Source: Lasiosphaeria ovina
Taxonomy: Eukaryota; Ascomycota; Sordariomycetes; Sordariales; Lasiosphaeriaceae
Length of the DNA stretch: 64,000 bases
Direction: 5' to 3'
Assembly: GCA_033439765.1 (NCBI GenBank)
Contig: JAULSN010000005.1
Span: 3,611,001 to 3,675,000, forward strand
Below, one piece after another: positions 33,401-44,823 of this stretch (within the stretch, counting starts at the first letter, position 1; every line of letters begins with the position of its first letter). A program made the translations under genes and the position numbers. The notes beneath the pieces were generated by a model. The model saw only the letters and a list, made by a program, of their open reading frames with translations. It ran no database searches and was not told the DNA's origin.

Positions 33401-34717
33401 TCACCTCTTGCCAGTGTTCAGGGGGCTCTGCGGGTCGTAGACGTCGGTCGTGATGAGGTCCGAGTACGCCACGCCGCCCTGCTTCAGCGCCTCGTCCATG
33501 ACCTCCATGATGGCGATGCTCTCGCTCCAGGGCAGCGAGGCGCTCTCGCGCTTGCCGTCGCGCAGGCAGCGGGCGGCCTCGTCGGCCTCCCAGAACATGC
33601 CGTGGCCCCAGTCGCGGGCGGCGTCGCGCGGGATGGGGCAGTCGACGACGTCGACCTTGCCGCCGCCGCTCTTCGTGAGGACCTTGTACTGCAGCGGGCG
33701 GTAGGCGGGGCCCATGACCTGGATCTCGCCGGCCGAGCCCTGGATGCGGATGGCCGGGCCGGCCGTGTTGTGGCCGTCGACGTCGGTGGCGATGCGCAGC
33801 GACGTCAGCGCGATGCCCGTGGTCTTGTGCTTGGGGAACTGCAGGATGATGCTCGTCGACTCGTCGGCGCCCGTGTGGTACTTGGTCACGGCCGCCAGCA
33901 CGTTCGGCGCCTCCTTCTCCTCCTCGGGCTGCACGTGGTACAGCGCCTGGAAGACCCACGTGAGCGAGTAGATGCCGAGATCCAGGAGGGCGCCGCCGGC
34001 CAGGTCGGGGTTGACCATGCGGTGGGAGTCGGCAAAGCTCAAGTTGCCGTCCCCGATGTCATTGCCGAGGGACAAGTCGGCTGGAGTAGATGACAAATTT
34101 CAGCAACAATACCAAGAATCAAGGGGTGTGGGCGCGCTCACCAATGGCTCGGTAGACGGTGCCGATGGCGCCGTCCTGGATCAGCTTGCGGACCTGGATG
34201 CTCAGGGGGAAGTAGCGGGTCCAGACGGCCTCCATGAAGAAGAGGTTCTTGGCGCGGGCGGTGGCGACGAGCTTGTGGGTCTGGGCGGCGGTGACGGTCA
34301 GCGACTTCTCGCAGAGCACGTTCTTGCCGGCGTCGAGGGCGAGCATGGCGTTCTGGAAGTGGTGGCTATGGGGAGTAGCGACGTAGACGATGTCGATGTC
34401 GGGGTCGGCGACCAGCTCGTGGTACGAGCCGTAGGCCTTGGCCGAGCTCGGAGCCTTGACCTTTGCCAGAAAGCCGTCGGCCGTCTGCTTGGAGCTGGAC
34501 GAGGCGGCCGCGATGAGCTCGTGGCGCACGTCGTCAACGCCGCGCGAGGCGGGGTTGGTGAGGAGGTCCTTGGTGAAGGCTGGGGGTGTGAGCGAGGCCT
34601 GCTAAGTCTAGTCGAAACGAAAGAAAAGAAAGACAGTGGCTCACTCTCGGCAATCCACCCCGTAGCCATGATACCCCATCTCACCGTGAAGGGAGGTGTC
34701 GAGGATGAGGACGCCAT
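33401..34717 (-). CDS. Gfo/Idh/MocA NADP oxidoreductase (D-xylose / dihydrodiol dehydrogenase type)
   Basis: Three exons on the minus strand: 34645-34717, 34142-34579 and 33401-34080, giving 396 aa. The introns (65 and 61 bp) both have donor GTGAGC and acceptors CCCAG and CTCCAG. The first splice yields the family string GWIAETFTKDLLTNP. The Rossmann part opens with VRWGIMATGWIAE. VYVATPHSHH and the catalytic-lysine segment CEKSLTV (K116; most relatives read EKP) follow, then FMEAVWTRYFPL. The C-terminal beta domain ends TDVYDPQSPLNTGKR. Relatives oxidise D-xylose to xylonolactone or trans-dihydrodiols with NADP+. Substrate cannot be decided from sequence. It is transcribed away from the aldo/keto reductase from a shared intergenic region. 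Confidence 0.9.
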
Positions 34718-35646
34718 GGTTGTGCCGGCGTATGCTTTTTGCTTGGATCAGTTCTAGATGCCGTATTGAAAGGATCGAGGTTGGTGCAATTGGTAGTATG
34801 AACGTATGAGAGAGAGTGTGTGTCTGGTCTAAATGGGCTTGCGCCGACCTCGTTGACTCCAATTCCCCTCTCCACCCTTTCTTTCCCCTCTCGAATGGAG
34901 ATCGTGGGGTTATCGCGGATTAGTTGTGCTAGTAGTCGTGAATGGCGGGGCACAAGGGCCGGTGTTGCGGGTAAATCGCCGAAACAGGCCCAAAACGGCG
35001 GCAGCCCAAAGCCGTTGACGCTCCACAAAGAATTGATGTAACAAATGGCAGGCCACTGCTGTACGTGAATTTGCCTTGGCTTGACATGCGTACCATGCTA
35101 GTGGCCGAGCGCGGTGGACAGCTTCCTTCCATCTTGGGATACTGGGAGGGGAGCTCTGTCCATTGCGTCATCGGATCTCGAGCCGCCCCTGCCGATAGCA
35201 GTTCTACTACCTACCAGCCTACCTTGGTAAGTACCTAGGTAGCTTCATCGTGCTTGCCTTTACGCAGCCTAAGACTGAGCAGGGCAGAGCTGTACCGTAA
35301 CGATTGGTGGAGTTTCTTCCGTCCCTGCCACCAGACACTACCTCAGTCCATTGGATACAGTCACACGCCTTCTATTAGTGGAGGTTCCTGCTGTGCAACC
35401 ATCGACGGGACTGACTGGCGGGCGATCCCCACTCTCGTCAGGTTCAGCCCCATGAACTGCTGCTGCATGCCGCTGCTGGAGGTATCCCGAGCTCCAGCGC
35501 TGCTCGGCTCCGCAAGGCTGCCGCTGGCCCTGGTCAACCCAAGCCGCCGTCGAGCCATCATCATACCAATAACAGTAACACGCCAAGTCCGCCCGCTCTC
35601 ATTCACATCGTCCACCCCACCGCCGCCTGTTCGCAGACGGACCACA
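34718..35646. promoter_or_regulatory. Shared divergent promoter region of two oxidoreductases
   Basis: The 929-bp gap separates two head-to-head start codons. It contains a palindrome-rich patch near 35208-35244 with CTACCTACC, TACCTTGGTAAG and TACCTAGGTAG. No TATA box or named factor site can be claimed. Co-regulation is an inference from the arrangement. Confidence 0.45.
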
Positions 35647-36637
35647 ATGGCCAGCGGCGGCACCGCTTCTTCTGCTGCTGCTGCCGGCAGCGGCGCCGGC
35701 GCCGGTGCCGACATGCCGGCCATGATGTACGGGACGGCGTGGAAAAAGGATCAGACGGCCGACCTCGTCTACGAGGCCATCCGCACTGGCTTCCGCGGCA
35801 TCGACACTGCCGCCATGAAGCGCCACTACGACGAGGCCCTGACGGGCGACGGCATCCGGCGCGCCATCACCGACGGCCTCGTGACGCGCGCCGACTTATA
35901 CGTAATCTATATCTATATATAAATATAGATATGTTCGTCTGCCTGCTAATGCCGTCTCCCAGATCCAAACAAAGTTCACCCCCGGCGACGACGCCTACGC
36001 CGACCGCGAGCAGTACCCCACCATTGCCTCGCAGGTGCGCGCCTCGGTAGCCTCCTCGCTCCGGAACCTATCCACCGCCGGCGACGGCGACAGCAGCGGC
36101 GACTACTTAGACTGCCTGGTCATGCACTCGCCGTACGCGCGCGACGAGGACACGCTGGCGGCCTGGGCGGCGCTGGCGGAGCTGGTGCCTGCGGGGGGCG
36201 TGCGCGCGCTGGGCATCAGCAACGTGACGCTGCCGGTCCTCGAAGTCCTCGCCAGCAACGGCAACCCCCCATCAGCCGTGCAGAACCGGTTCCGGCGGGC
36301 CGAGCGCGCATGGGACGCCGACGTGCGGCGGTGGTGCGCGGCGCGCGGCGTCGCGTACCAGGGGTTCTGGACGCTGACGGGCAACCGCGCCGAGTGGCAG
36401 ACGGCGCCGTTCGTGCGCCACGTCGCCGACGCCGCCGCCGTGCCGCTAGCCACCGCCTGGTACGCCCTGCTGCAGGCTGTCGGCATCGTCGTGCTCAACG
36501 GCACCACGAACCCGGATCATATGCGCGACGACCTCGCCGGCCTGCGCGCCGTCGCCGAGTGGCGCGCCGAGCCCGCTGGTGCGGACGTGTGGGCCCGCAG
36601 CTTCGCTGTCTTTAAGCAGCTCATCGGCATGGAGTGA
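35647..36637 (+). CDS. Aldo/keto reductase
   Basis: Two exons, 35647-35901 and 35963-36637, give 309 aa. The 61-bp AT-rich intron has donor GTAATC, branch GCTAAT and acceptor CCCAG. The junction RADLY|IQTKFTP restores the conserved lysine strand. A tetrad fitting the AKR superfamily is visible: D53 (GIDTA), Y61 (KRHY), K89 (QTKF) and H140 (VMHSP). Later motifs are GGVRALGISNV and AVQNRF. The fold is an NADP-dependent TIM barrel reducing aldehydes or ketones; this subgroup resembles fungal AKRs with a displaced tyrosine. The N-terminus is a short Ala/Gly-rich tail, and MPAMMYGTAW begins the barrel. A start slightly further upstream is not supported. The substrate is unknown. Confidence 0.88.
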
Positions 36638-37661
36638 GCCGACCGGCTAGTCAGTTGGTGGAGGTGTCGGCGTTGACAGTCATGGGAGGGAAGGGGGTTG
36701 AAAAAGGGGGTAGTGCGTTTTCTCCTTTCTGTTTCGAGGTTTGCGTACTTGCTGGCTTCGTCATGTAGCTCAGCACACTGGCTGGTTCCTTCCCCCCCCC
36801 CCCCCCTTTTTTATTTTCTCTTTTTCTCTCTCCTTTTCTTGGGCGTTGGATTTAAATTGGGATAGGGACCACCGCAGGCCCTCGCCATACAGATAAGGTA
36901 TGGGTATGGGTATGGGTATGGTATGGTGGGATTTGCCAATGAATACGGAATACGGCGCAGGATCAACACATAACTTCCTAGGCACTTCGAAATCAACGTA
37001 TACACACGGTTCGAGTCAGATTATTTGTCTTGTATTTTGCTTCCAGCTGGGTTTTCCCCATGGAACAGAGGTAGAAACCGCCAAGTGAACCAAGGTAAGT
37101 TACCTAAGTTATCTAGGTAAGCAAGGCCCCTGGTAATACGTGTACGGCCACCGCTCTTCTCCCTTTCCCCTTTCTTTTGCCCTTGCCCTGCCTGCCCTCT
37201 AGCAGCCATAGGATTTGATTTGCAGAAGCAGGAATAGGAATACGAACAAGTGCAGTCGACCCCCACCCAGTCCAGCCAGCCACCACCACCACCACATAAC
37301 CCCTCCCTCCCTCCCTCCCAGCGGACTGACTGGCTGACTGACTGACTGACTGACTGACCGAATGACCGACTGGGTACCGTAGCCATGATGCGCCGTAACA
37401 ATGCAAGATGAGATATGTGTGCCGTTGCCGTGCCGTTGCCATGCCGTGCCGTGCCCCCAGTCCAAGCAAGCAATGAAGTTGAAAAAGCCACCGACCCCCG
37501 CCCCCCAATTTTCCTCATCAATCAGAGACAGAACAAGAGTATGGGGCTATTTTTTTTAATTTTTTTTGCCTCTTGCTCTTTGTTGCGTAATAAAACTTTT
37601 TGTCTTTGTTTTTGTTGTTGTGTCGTTCGTTTTTTGATATCGCCCCGAATGATGGGAGAAT
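36638..37661. other. Intergenic region between convergent 3' ends
   Basis: Contains a run of C at about 36796-36807, a (GGGTAT)n patch near 36899-36920, TAGG-type DNA near 37092-37120 and a (TGAC)n array at 37325-37358. It is the 3' flank of the aldo/keto reductase and PCF11. No gene seen. Confidence 0.6.
37325..37358. repeat. (TGAC)n tetranucleotide array
   Basis: About seven near-perfect copies of TGAC/GACT in intergenic DNA. Confidence 0.85.
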
Positions 37662-40475
37662 TCAATATCCCTCCATCTTCAGCTTGCCGCCGCGGAGAGA
37701 GTTGAACTCGTCCTGTAGTCCAAGAAGTTAGCCAAGTATTCACCGCCAGGGATTGCAGAGGGGGAGGAAGGAAGGGGAAAGAGAAGAAAAGAAAGACATA
37801 CCTCGGCCTTGCGCTTGCCCAGCACGGGCTCGGGCGTGGCCCTGGCAAAGTGGTGCGCCTGCTGCGCGGCGCTGCCGCCGCCGACCTCGCGGTGGCAGGT
37901 GGCGTGGTAGACGCGGCGCTGCTCGGGGCGGGCACCAGCCGAGGAAGCACTAGAAGAGGCGGGCACCCACACGGCGTCCATCCACACCCACTCCTGGGCC
38001 TCATCGAGCCACTTCATCTCGAAGCGCTCTTGGCAGATGGGGCACGTCGTGTTGACGCCCGGGTCGTCGGGCACCGCGATGTAGTGGATCTTCTTGCTGT
38101 TCTTGTCGTTGGTCTTGGCGCCGACCGGCTGCCGCGCCGACGACGAGTCCGCTCGCCCGCCGCTGCCGCCAGCGGCGTAGTAGTAGTCGCCGCCGGCTTG
38201 GTTGCCGTCGTCGCCGTCGCCGTCGCCGCTGTTGTTGCCGCTGCCCCCGAGGTCGGGCGCTACGTAGTCCACGTCGATGGCCTCGCGGGATTTGATCCAG
38301 TCCTGGGACGTTTCGTTAGATACCCAAGGTAGGAAAGGGGGCAGAGGGAAAAAAAAAAGGGGGGGGGGGGGGGGGGGGGGGGGGTAGCTTACCATCTCGT
38401 CGACGTACCAGCTGCGGTGCTGGCCGCGCTTCTCGGCCTCGGCGATGCGCTGGTGCACGCGGAAGTGCCAGTCCATGTGCGCCGTCTTCTTGCGGCGCCC
38501 CTGCTCGTCGGCGCGGAAGCGGCGGCCGCACTGCGTGCACGGGGGGCCGAGATCGTCGTGGAACTGCGCAATGAGTTGCGGGCGGAATCTAGCAGACGGT
38601 TGGTCAGCCACTGTAACTGTACTAGAAACTGGTTATTGCTGCTGCTTGCGAACTCACTGTTTGAGGGAGGCGGCCTGGAGCTGCCCGCTGCCGTGGCCGG
38701 AGGGGGCCGGTGCCGCCGCAAAAGGCCTCGCCTGCGAGAGCAAGCTGGATATGTTGCCGACTGCCGCGGAAGACGCAGGCTGCGGCGGTGCCGGAGCAAC
38801 GCCGGCGGCCGGGGCTCCGGCTGCAAGAAGGCCCGACTGCCTCAGCATCGCCAGCAAGGCGGACGGGTTTGCCGAGAGCGACGAGACAGCAGGCTGTGCG
38901 GCTGGCTCGACAGGTCTCTGCGGAGGAGGGGGCGTGGCCCGGACAGCAGCAGACGTCAGGGTGGCCAGGGCAGGGGAAGCAGCAGCAGCAGCAGCAGCAG
39001 CAAGAGGAGGCGGACGGTGCAGTACTGGTGTTTGAGGAGTGGCCGGCTTCTGTAACCCGCCGAGCAACGTAGCTAGAGCTCCCTGTCCGAACAGACCGTC
39101 AAACGACACAGCGCTTGGGGGTGCAGCCGCGGGCGGAGGAGGACGTGCTACTGCTACTGGAGGCACAGGGGTTGGCTGCTGCGATACAACAACCGGGGGC
39201 GTTGCAGCGTATGCATAAGGCATCGGCATCGACAGGGGCGCAGCGCTGGGCGCCCGCGTGTTTACAGCAAGTTCAGCAACTTTGTCTTTAACAACCATCA
39301 ACTGATCCTGAGGCATGTCTTGTCTCTGGATTAACGTCTGCAAGTCCAGCAACGCCTTCAGCCTTGTCTGTTTACTAATATCAAGTGGGTCTTGCGCAAA
39401 CTCCGCCTTCGCCGCAACGATCAGATGCTGGATATCATCTTTCAACTTGTCTATGCTTATCCCCGGCTGCGGAGCGCCATAGGCATCTCGCCCGGCCGGC
39501 TGCTGGTGGCCGTAGAAGGGCCCAGCTGGTGGGGGCGCCTGTGGTGGCGCGCGAGCCGGTATCATATTGGCCTAGATGGCGATCACGATGTTAGCAGCTG
39601 GAAGGACACGGAGAGCGGCAAGGGCACAAGCACAACGTACGCTCAGGGGTCGCACGGGATAAGGCTGTTGGGCCATGGCGAGGTCGTTGTGGTATTGTGG
39701 TTGCCCGTTCGGCCCGGGGAAGGCCTGCTGGCTGTGCGGTCCAGCCTGGTGTGACGGTGCCCTAGCCATGGGCGGCGTCGGCGTGTCGCGATTTGGGGCA
39801 GAAGGCCGCGCTGAGCGGAGCAGCTGCTGCGTCCCCTGGTAGCTGTTCTGCTGGGCCGCCAATGCCGCGTTGTGGGCAGCGACGAGGGCGTTTTCGATGG
39901 GCTGGACATGCTCGGGCGGGAACACGGGTCTTGACGAGATAGACCCGGGAACGGGCTCCTTCCACGTCCTGAGCATCTCTTCCATCTTCCGCCGCGTCAT
40001 GTTGTCGACTTTGGTGTAGGCGCCCATGAAGACGCTGTACAGCTTGGGGCCGAAGTAGAGCGCGTACGGGGTCGGCACATTCTTCACGACCGAGTCAAGG
40101 ACGTAGAGTGCTGGTAATGTCCGCCCGGGAGGCACCTTGTGACTGGTTAGCACTTGTCTTGAGGACTCGAGAAGGGGACACAATCCAGCATGCTGTGACG
40201 AGTAACCGCGCGCTCAGCTCAGCTTCCACGCAGGCCCCGAAGCCGTCTATATTATCACGAGTTCGCGTCTTTGAGCCTCCGGTCTTGAAAGACCGAGGCA
40301 CAGTGTGGCATACCTTCTTTATGTGGTTCTGCAACACCTCTGTGATTGCCAGGCCGTGATTAGCGTTTTCCCGGGCAATGTTGGTCAGGGTTGCGATCTC
40401 GATGCGCGAGTTTATGGTCAAGTCCTCCAGGGCCTGCCGGTAGTCTTCTGCCACGTCGGCAGCGTTATCCGTCAT
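37662..40475 (-). CDS. PCF11: PCF11-type pre-mRNA cleavage and termination factor
   Basis: Six exons on the minus strand: 40314-40475, 39641-40135, 38658-39571, 38393-38588, 37802-38302 and 37662-37712, giving 772 aa. All introns have GTATG, GTACGT, GTGAGT or GTAAGC donors, and branches such as GCTAAC are visible in most. The start is the ATG at 40475; the TTG two codons upstream is not used. Residues 1 to about 130 form the CID that binds the phosphorylated RNA polymerase II tail (EDYRQALEDLTINSR, LPALYVLDSVVKN, LYFGPKLYSVFMGAY). A Pro/Ala/Gln-rich middle follows. Zinc finger 1 (CTQCGRRF ... HMDWHFRVH) is near 539 and finger 2 (CPICQERFEMKW ... HATCH) near 675, flanking the Clp1-binding area. 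It acts in the nucleus in cleavage factor IA. The last exon is only 17 codons. Confidence 0.93.
38350..38384. repeat. Poly-A/poly-G tract inside PCF11 intron 4
   Basis: A short A run is followed by about 26 G (38359-38384). On the transcribed strand the intron therefore carries about 26 C close to its donor site. Its true length may differ from the assembly. Confidence 0.85.
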
Positions 40476-41922
40476 TTTCAAGCTATGGCTGTCGCCTGGG
40501 TCTGGCCGGTGATAGTAACGGCGGGCGATGCTTTTATTAGGGAGCTTGGCGAGATGAGATCAATCCAGAGACATCCAGGGCCTCGGCTGTTTGTTTGCAT
40601 AAAGCGCTGCTAGAGAGCGAGCGAGCGAGCGAGGCAGTGGCAGAGAGAGAAGGGTCTGTTCTAAAATATCCCAATGCTGGGAGGGAGATGTTTCCTCTCC
40701 TGGCCACGCGCCTCTTCTATTCCGTCACAGGCGCAGTCAAAAGCGCGCTCTCGGTTCTCGCTCAACACCAGCCGCCGTGGCACGTTTGCAGTCTGCAACG
40801 CCCTCCAATCTCCCCACAGCCAGCCCCTGCCTGGCCTCTCTGGACGCAGCACAGCACTCCAAGAAGTTCACGACGTGCGCACCATCCACAGCGAAGCGAT
40901 GTGTTAATTCACGCGCAGTCTCAATTGGCACAGATGGCGGCCCAACAGGAAATGGCGGGACAGACTCTCAAGCAGGCGAGGGAGAAGACGTGGCAGCTTT
41001 GGCTTGTGTTGGGTTGGATTTGGCCGTGATTGATTGCGAATGCGATTGCGATTTCGGGAGGAAAGAAAGGAACGAGCGGGGGAATGGAATGCGCGCGACG
41101 GTCCGGAAAGGCGCTGTGCTGTTGGACACACCAAGATGGCCAGCTGCAAAATTCACTATGCACGGGAGCAGGAAAGCTTTTGTCGAGGTGGCCGTTGTGC
41201 TGGCCGTCGCCGTTTGTGCGGATTACAGGTTAGGAAAAAGTAGTTCTGGGTCAGGTCAGAATCTGGGTTGAGGAGCAGTTTGCTTTGAGACCAAGTGGGT
41301 GCCGACCAGGAGCTTGAAGAATAAAGAACCCAACCTTAGTCAGCAACGCACGGGCTCCACTATTGCAGTCTTACACACACGTTAGCGCCGTATCCGTACA
41401 AACAGTAACGCAACTCGCTCATCCTCACTTACAAAGTTACACCTGCCTCACCCACACCTTGACTTCGCATTATTACCAGCATTATTTGACTCATTCCCAA
41501 ACTCTACAGCGGACGAAACACACGATCTGACATGAAATATTTAGAATTATGTTAGTACTCGCGAGTGAGGATTTCTTTTGTTAGAAAAGCTTCGTCACGT
41601 CATGTACAAGTACATACAGTGCGGTAGACCAGTTGTCGTGATAATTAATTATTTATACACACGATGGCAGACTATAGCAGCTGCATACCATACCCAGCCT
41701 CGGTAGCCAAGGTACCAAGCAGCGCTCTGCTGAACGGTAGACCCAAAGCAAAGTAATACCAAGGTATTATGAAAATGCAAATTCCTGCAAAACAAACGCC
41801 TAGAATGCCCCCCCCCCCAACCGCCGCGGCCATTTGTAACCAGCCTGCCCAGGTATTTTACAACACCGTAAGTGTAAGTGATCCGGGACTTGTCTATGAA
41901 AATAAAGAGAATGACTTTGGAC
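40476..41922. other. Intergenic region upstream of PCF11
   Basis: A (GAGC)n patch lies at 40615-40633. Overlapping frames exist at 40595-41271 but they lack a recognised domain. 41340-41800 is AT-richer and is the 3' flank of the DUF7598-like gene. No gene seen. Confidence 0.5.
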
Positions 41923-42768
41923 TCAGAATCGGTCCATGTGCGCCGTGCTGTAGTGGCTGCCCCCGGTGAAAGCGGGATGCAATGCGGTTGGAGGCCGCTG
42001 GACTGCCGGGACGATGGGGCTCGTGCGGCTCGCGAGGGGACTGTTGTTGCGCTCAATGTCGGCCGCCTGGGCCTCCGAGATAAAGGGCTTGCTGATGGCA
42101 ATCTTGGATTTGCGGAAGTTCTTGACATTGAATACCTGGGTCATGCGCCTCATGGCCGAGGGTTGCTCCTCCGCCTGGCGGTACGAGTGGCTGTTGCTGC
42201 GCTGAGAGTAGCTGTCTTGGTGCGACATGTTGTCGTAGTACTCCTTGCTGTTTGCCTCGAGGCCTGCCAGGTTGCCGTGGGTCCGGATCTGGCGGGCAGT
42301 GATGTCGCGTGTTCCGTCGCGGAAGATGATGGAGACGAGAATGTTGGAGATGCCGAAGATGAGGCATAGAATGCCCGAAGCAAGCACGAGGCGGTACATG
42401 GACAGGCCGAGGTTGCCCAGAGTGTAGGCGGGCTTGGTGAGATCGGCCAGCAGCTGGCAGCCGATGATCAAGATGGCCAGGCCAAGCCACATCAGAGAGT
42501 GGGATGGACTGAGCACCGGCCAGTTCTTCTCAAAGAAGCGCTTGAAGAGACCCAGCTCCGAGATAACAAGAAAGATGCAGATGACGAAGATGAAGAAATG
42601 AGATATCATGTCGAAGAAATCGAAGTGTGCCGTAATGCCCGAGAGCACAATCATGGCCCAGCAGGCCACCATGACAGTGCCCAGCGTGACAATTGTCAAG
42701 GCTCGGATGGCGTTGAGGATCAGGTGGCCGGAGCCCCGGACCTTGGAGTTCTCGCCGAGGTTGAACAT
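41923..42768 (-). CDS. Four-helix membrane protein (DUF7598-like)
   Basis: One uninterrupted 281-aa frame; the ATG at 42768 (MFNLGENSKVRGSG) fits the usual family start. Four hydrophobic segments follow: TIVTLGTVMVACWAMIVLSG, MISHFFIFVICIFLVISEL, SLMWLGLAILIIGCQLLA and LVLASGILCLIFGISNILV. The tail of about 120 residues is hydrophilic and begins at FRDGTRDITARQIRTHG. It is probably cytosolic and ends in a Ser/Pro-rich stretch. The topology resembles MARVEL-type proteins. The family has no established function. A 5' UTR intron is possible but cannot be proved. Confidence 0.85.
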   Translation of the reverse strand: MFNLGENSKVRGSGHLILNAIRALTIVTLGTVMVACWAMIVLSGITAHFDFFDMISHFFIFVICIFLVISELGLFKRFFEKNWPVLSPSHSLMWLGLAILIIGCQLLADLTKPAYTLGNLGLSMYRLVLASGILCLIFGISNILVSIIFRDGTRDITARQIRTHGNLAGLEANSKEYYDNMSHQDSYSQRSNSHSYRQAEEQPSAMRRMTQVFNVKNFRKSKIAISKPFISEAQAADIERNNSPLASRTSPIVPAVQRPPTALHPAFTGGSHYSTAHMDRF

Positions 42769-44154
42769 TTTGGTGTTGTTCTTGTCGAGGTACGCAAAAG
42801 AATAAGAATAGTGAGACTGTTTGGTGGTTAGCGATGGCAGAAGCGATGGGATGGATGAATGGGGTGACGACGTACAAGTAGAGGTGGATGTCTATACGGT
42901 TAGTGTACTGCCTGCAGGTACTGGGTTTTGACTGTCGCAGTCTACGAATCTGGCTCGCAGATGTTTTAATGAAAAAGAGAGATTTTGACGTAAGGAGATG
43001 GAAAGAGAGGTTAATTAGGCGTGAGGAGGGAGTTCACGGAGAGGAGGATGTGGGTCAGGCCGGCTGTGAAATAGAACAATAGGAACAATAGAGAAGGAAA
43101 CAGCACGTTTTTGTCTAGTCGCACAATGGAGACCCGATGGATAAAGAAACGACAAGAAACCGGGCCAGAACGGGGTGGCGACGGTGACATTTAAACAATG
43201 CGAGGCGAGGACTGTTCACTTCAAGCTCACTATGGAGGAACAATACCAAAACCGCAAGCACAGCACAGTATGGACAGTATGGACAGTCTGGACAGTCCAG
43301 TCTGGGGCAGGGGCCAGGGGGCAGGACTGGTTCGCGGGTCTTTCTCGTGAGTGTTTCGCATTGGGCAAAATGTTTCTATGCTCCTCTGGCCAATGAAGCC
43401 GTAGGCGCTGAGGGTGGTCTCACGCCGACGAAGATAGATTCAGAGCATGCCTGTTTCACTACAGGCATCTGCACCTCACCGTCGACTTGAGCCGGGCGAG
43501 GGGACGCGCAGCGGGCGTGTCAAGGCGGCCAAGCCCACAGTGGGAGTCCAGCGGAAGCGCTTCTCCAGGTGCAGTTTGTGGCCCAACTTTCATGCTCCGT
43601 ACAAACCTCACGGAGCAAGGCCGTGGTTTGGTGGTCGAGAGACGAGAACCTGGGCCAGGGTCAGGGTGGAGCTCCACAGGCGATCCAGATTCCAGAACCC
43701 CACGATCTGAGGCGTGCCCCAGAGGGAAAGAGGAAAGGGCTGCCAGCGCATAACGGGCAGCTGTAGATCGCTATCGTCCAATGGCTCCGGGCCGCCGCGT
43801 CGAGCCCAGAACAGCGCCCGTGTGGACTGCTGCGACCGCGCCAGTCGACGCGGGAATGGCCCAGGATTGGATGCTTGGGGACCAAGTTGGGGTTGAGGCG
43901 CACGGGACAAAGCTGTCGTCAGGTCCGGGACTGCTGCACGTGTCGATTGGCTCGCAGCGAGCCAAGCCTGTTTCAGATGCATTTTAGCCTCGCGAACTCG
44001 CAAGCTCATCTCTGACTGTGCAACCCAAGGATCATCCGTCTCCACCATACCTTCGACGGCAACTGCCTCCAAAAATCGGGTGTGCAACACAAGCAAGCAG
44101 CCAACAAGCCGCAACAAGGGTCAACCGGCACATCCCATTTTTAGAGGCAGTTAA
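42769..44154. other. Intergenic region without a gene
   Basis: Promoter of the DUF7598-like gene, a short (GGACAGTAT)-type repeat near 43270-43300, and overlapping GC-rich frames at 43450-44117 with no recognised domain. Confidence 0.5.
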
Positions 44155-44823
44155 CTAGTGGGAGAAAGTTGCCTCAGCGGCGGGTAGTGGTGGCGGGTGT
44201 TCCGCTTTTGCAGGTGGCAATGGAGCGCGGGCGATTGCTCTAAATGTCGGCAGCCAATATGGAAGGACAGAAGCATTCAACTGGCGTTCCGCATCTCTGA
44301 CTGCAAGCATCAGTAGAGCTCGGAGTACGAATTTGGCATCATTCCCGGCAGCATGGAGGTTTCTAAACGAAATATCGAGCCTTTCGAGTAGGCTCTCCAG
44401 ACTACATCTGTAAGATAGTTGGAGTGGATGTTGTGCAGCCTTGACCATATCTATTATGTAGCGCGGATGAAGATTGATGCGGATTGGACTTTCTCCGAGC
44501 AAATTTCGAGCTCCCAACAACAAAATGATGAGACTCAATTACCCGAGTTTCCTGCTTTGCGTCCCTCGGTTTAAGGGCCAAGGTTTGTAAAGTTCGAGTA
44601 TCGCGAAGGGATATTCGAATGTGAAATTGCTGGATTACTTGTTCTTGTTCTTGGAGAGCGTCGATATCGATACCAAGGAGTCTTACGTCTCTCAGTTTTG
44701 TCTTTCGATTTTTTTTGCCAATGAATTCAGCTATCGGAGAGCAATAGTCTCGTCTCTAAGGAGCCCTGTATGAGGTGGCATGTTTGACGGTGCTGTCGTT
44801 GGCGGTGCTGTCGGTGGTTCCAT
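44155..44823 (-). pseudogene. Decayed Gfd2/YDR514C-like RNase H-fold gene
   Basis: Pieces of one domain are spread over different frames on the minus strand. From an ATG at 44823 the frame reads MEPPTAPPTTAPSNMPPH, then stops. A second frame carries LLGIDIDALQEQEQVIQQF and later HHFVVGSS. After another frame change come IIDMVKAAQHPLQLSYR, SLESLLERLD and the family signature FRNLHAAGNDAKFVLRALL, ending at 44155. Between HHFVVGSS and the IIDMVKAA piece, roughly 40 residues expected in the family seem to be missing. Relatives have a DEDD-nuclease-like fold. The frame changes cannot be removed by a plausible intron, so I call it a pseudogene. Confidence 0.75.

Noticed and set aside
36035..36050. 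GTGCGC after CAG as a possible intron donor in the aldo/keto reductase
   Set aside because: The frame reads straight through conserved sequence (IASQVRASVASSLRNL), so no intron is needed.
24426..36637. Secondary-metabolite gene cluster around the oxidoreductases
   Set aside because: No polyketide synthase, peptide synthetase, terpene cyclase, P450 or cluster transporter is present nearby.
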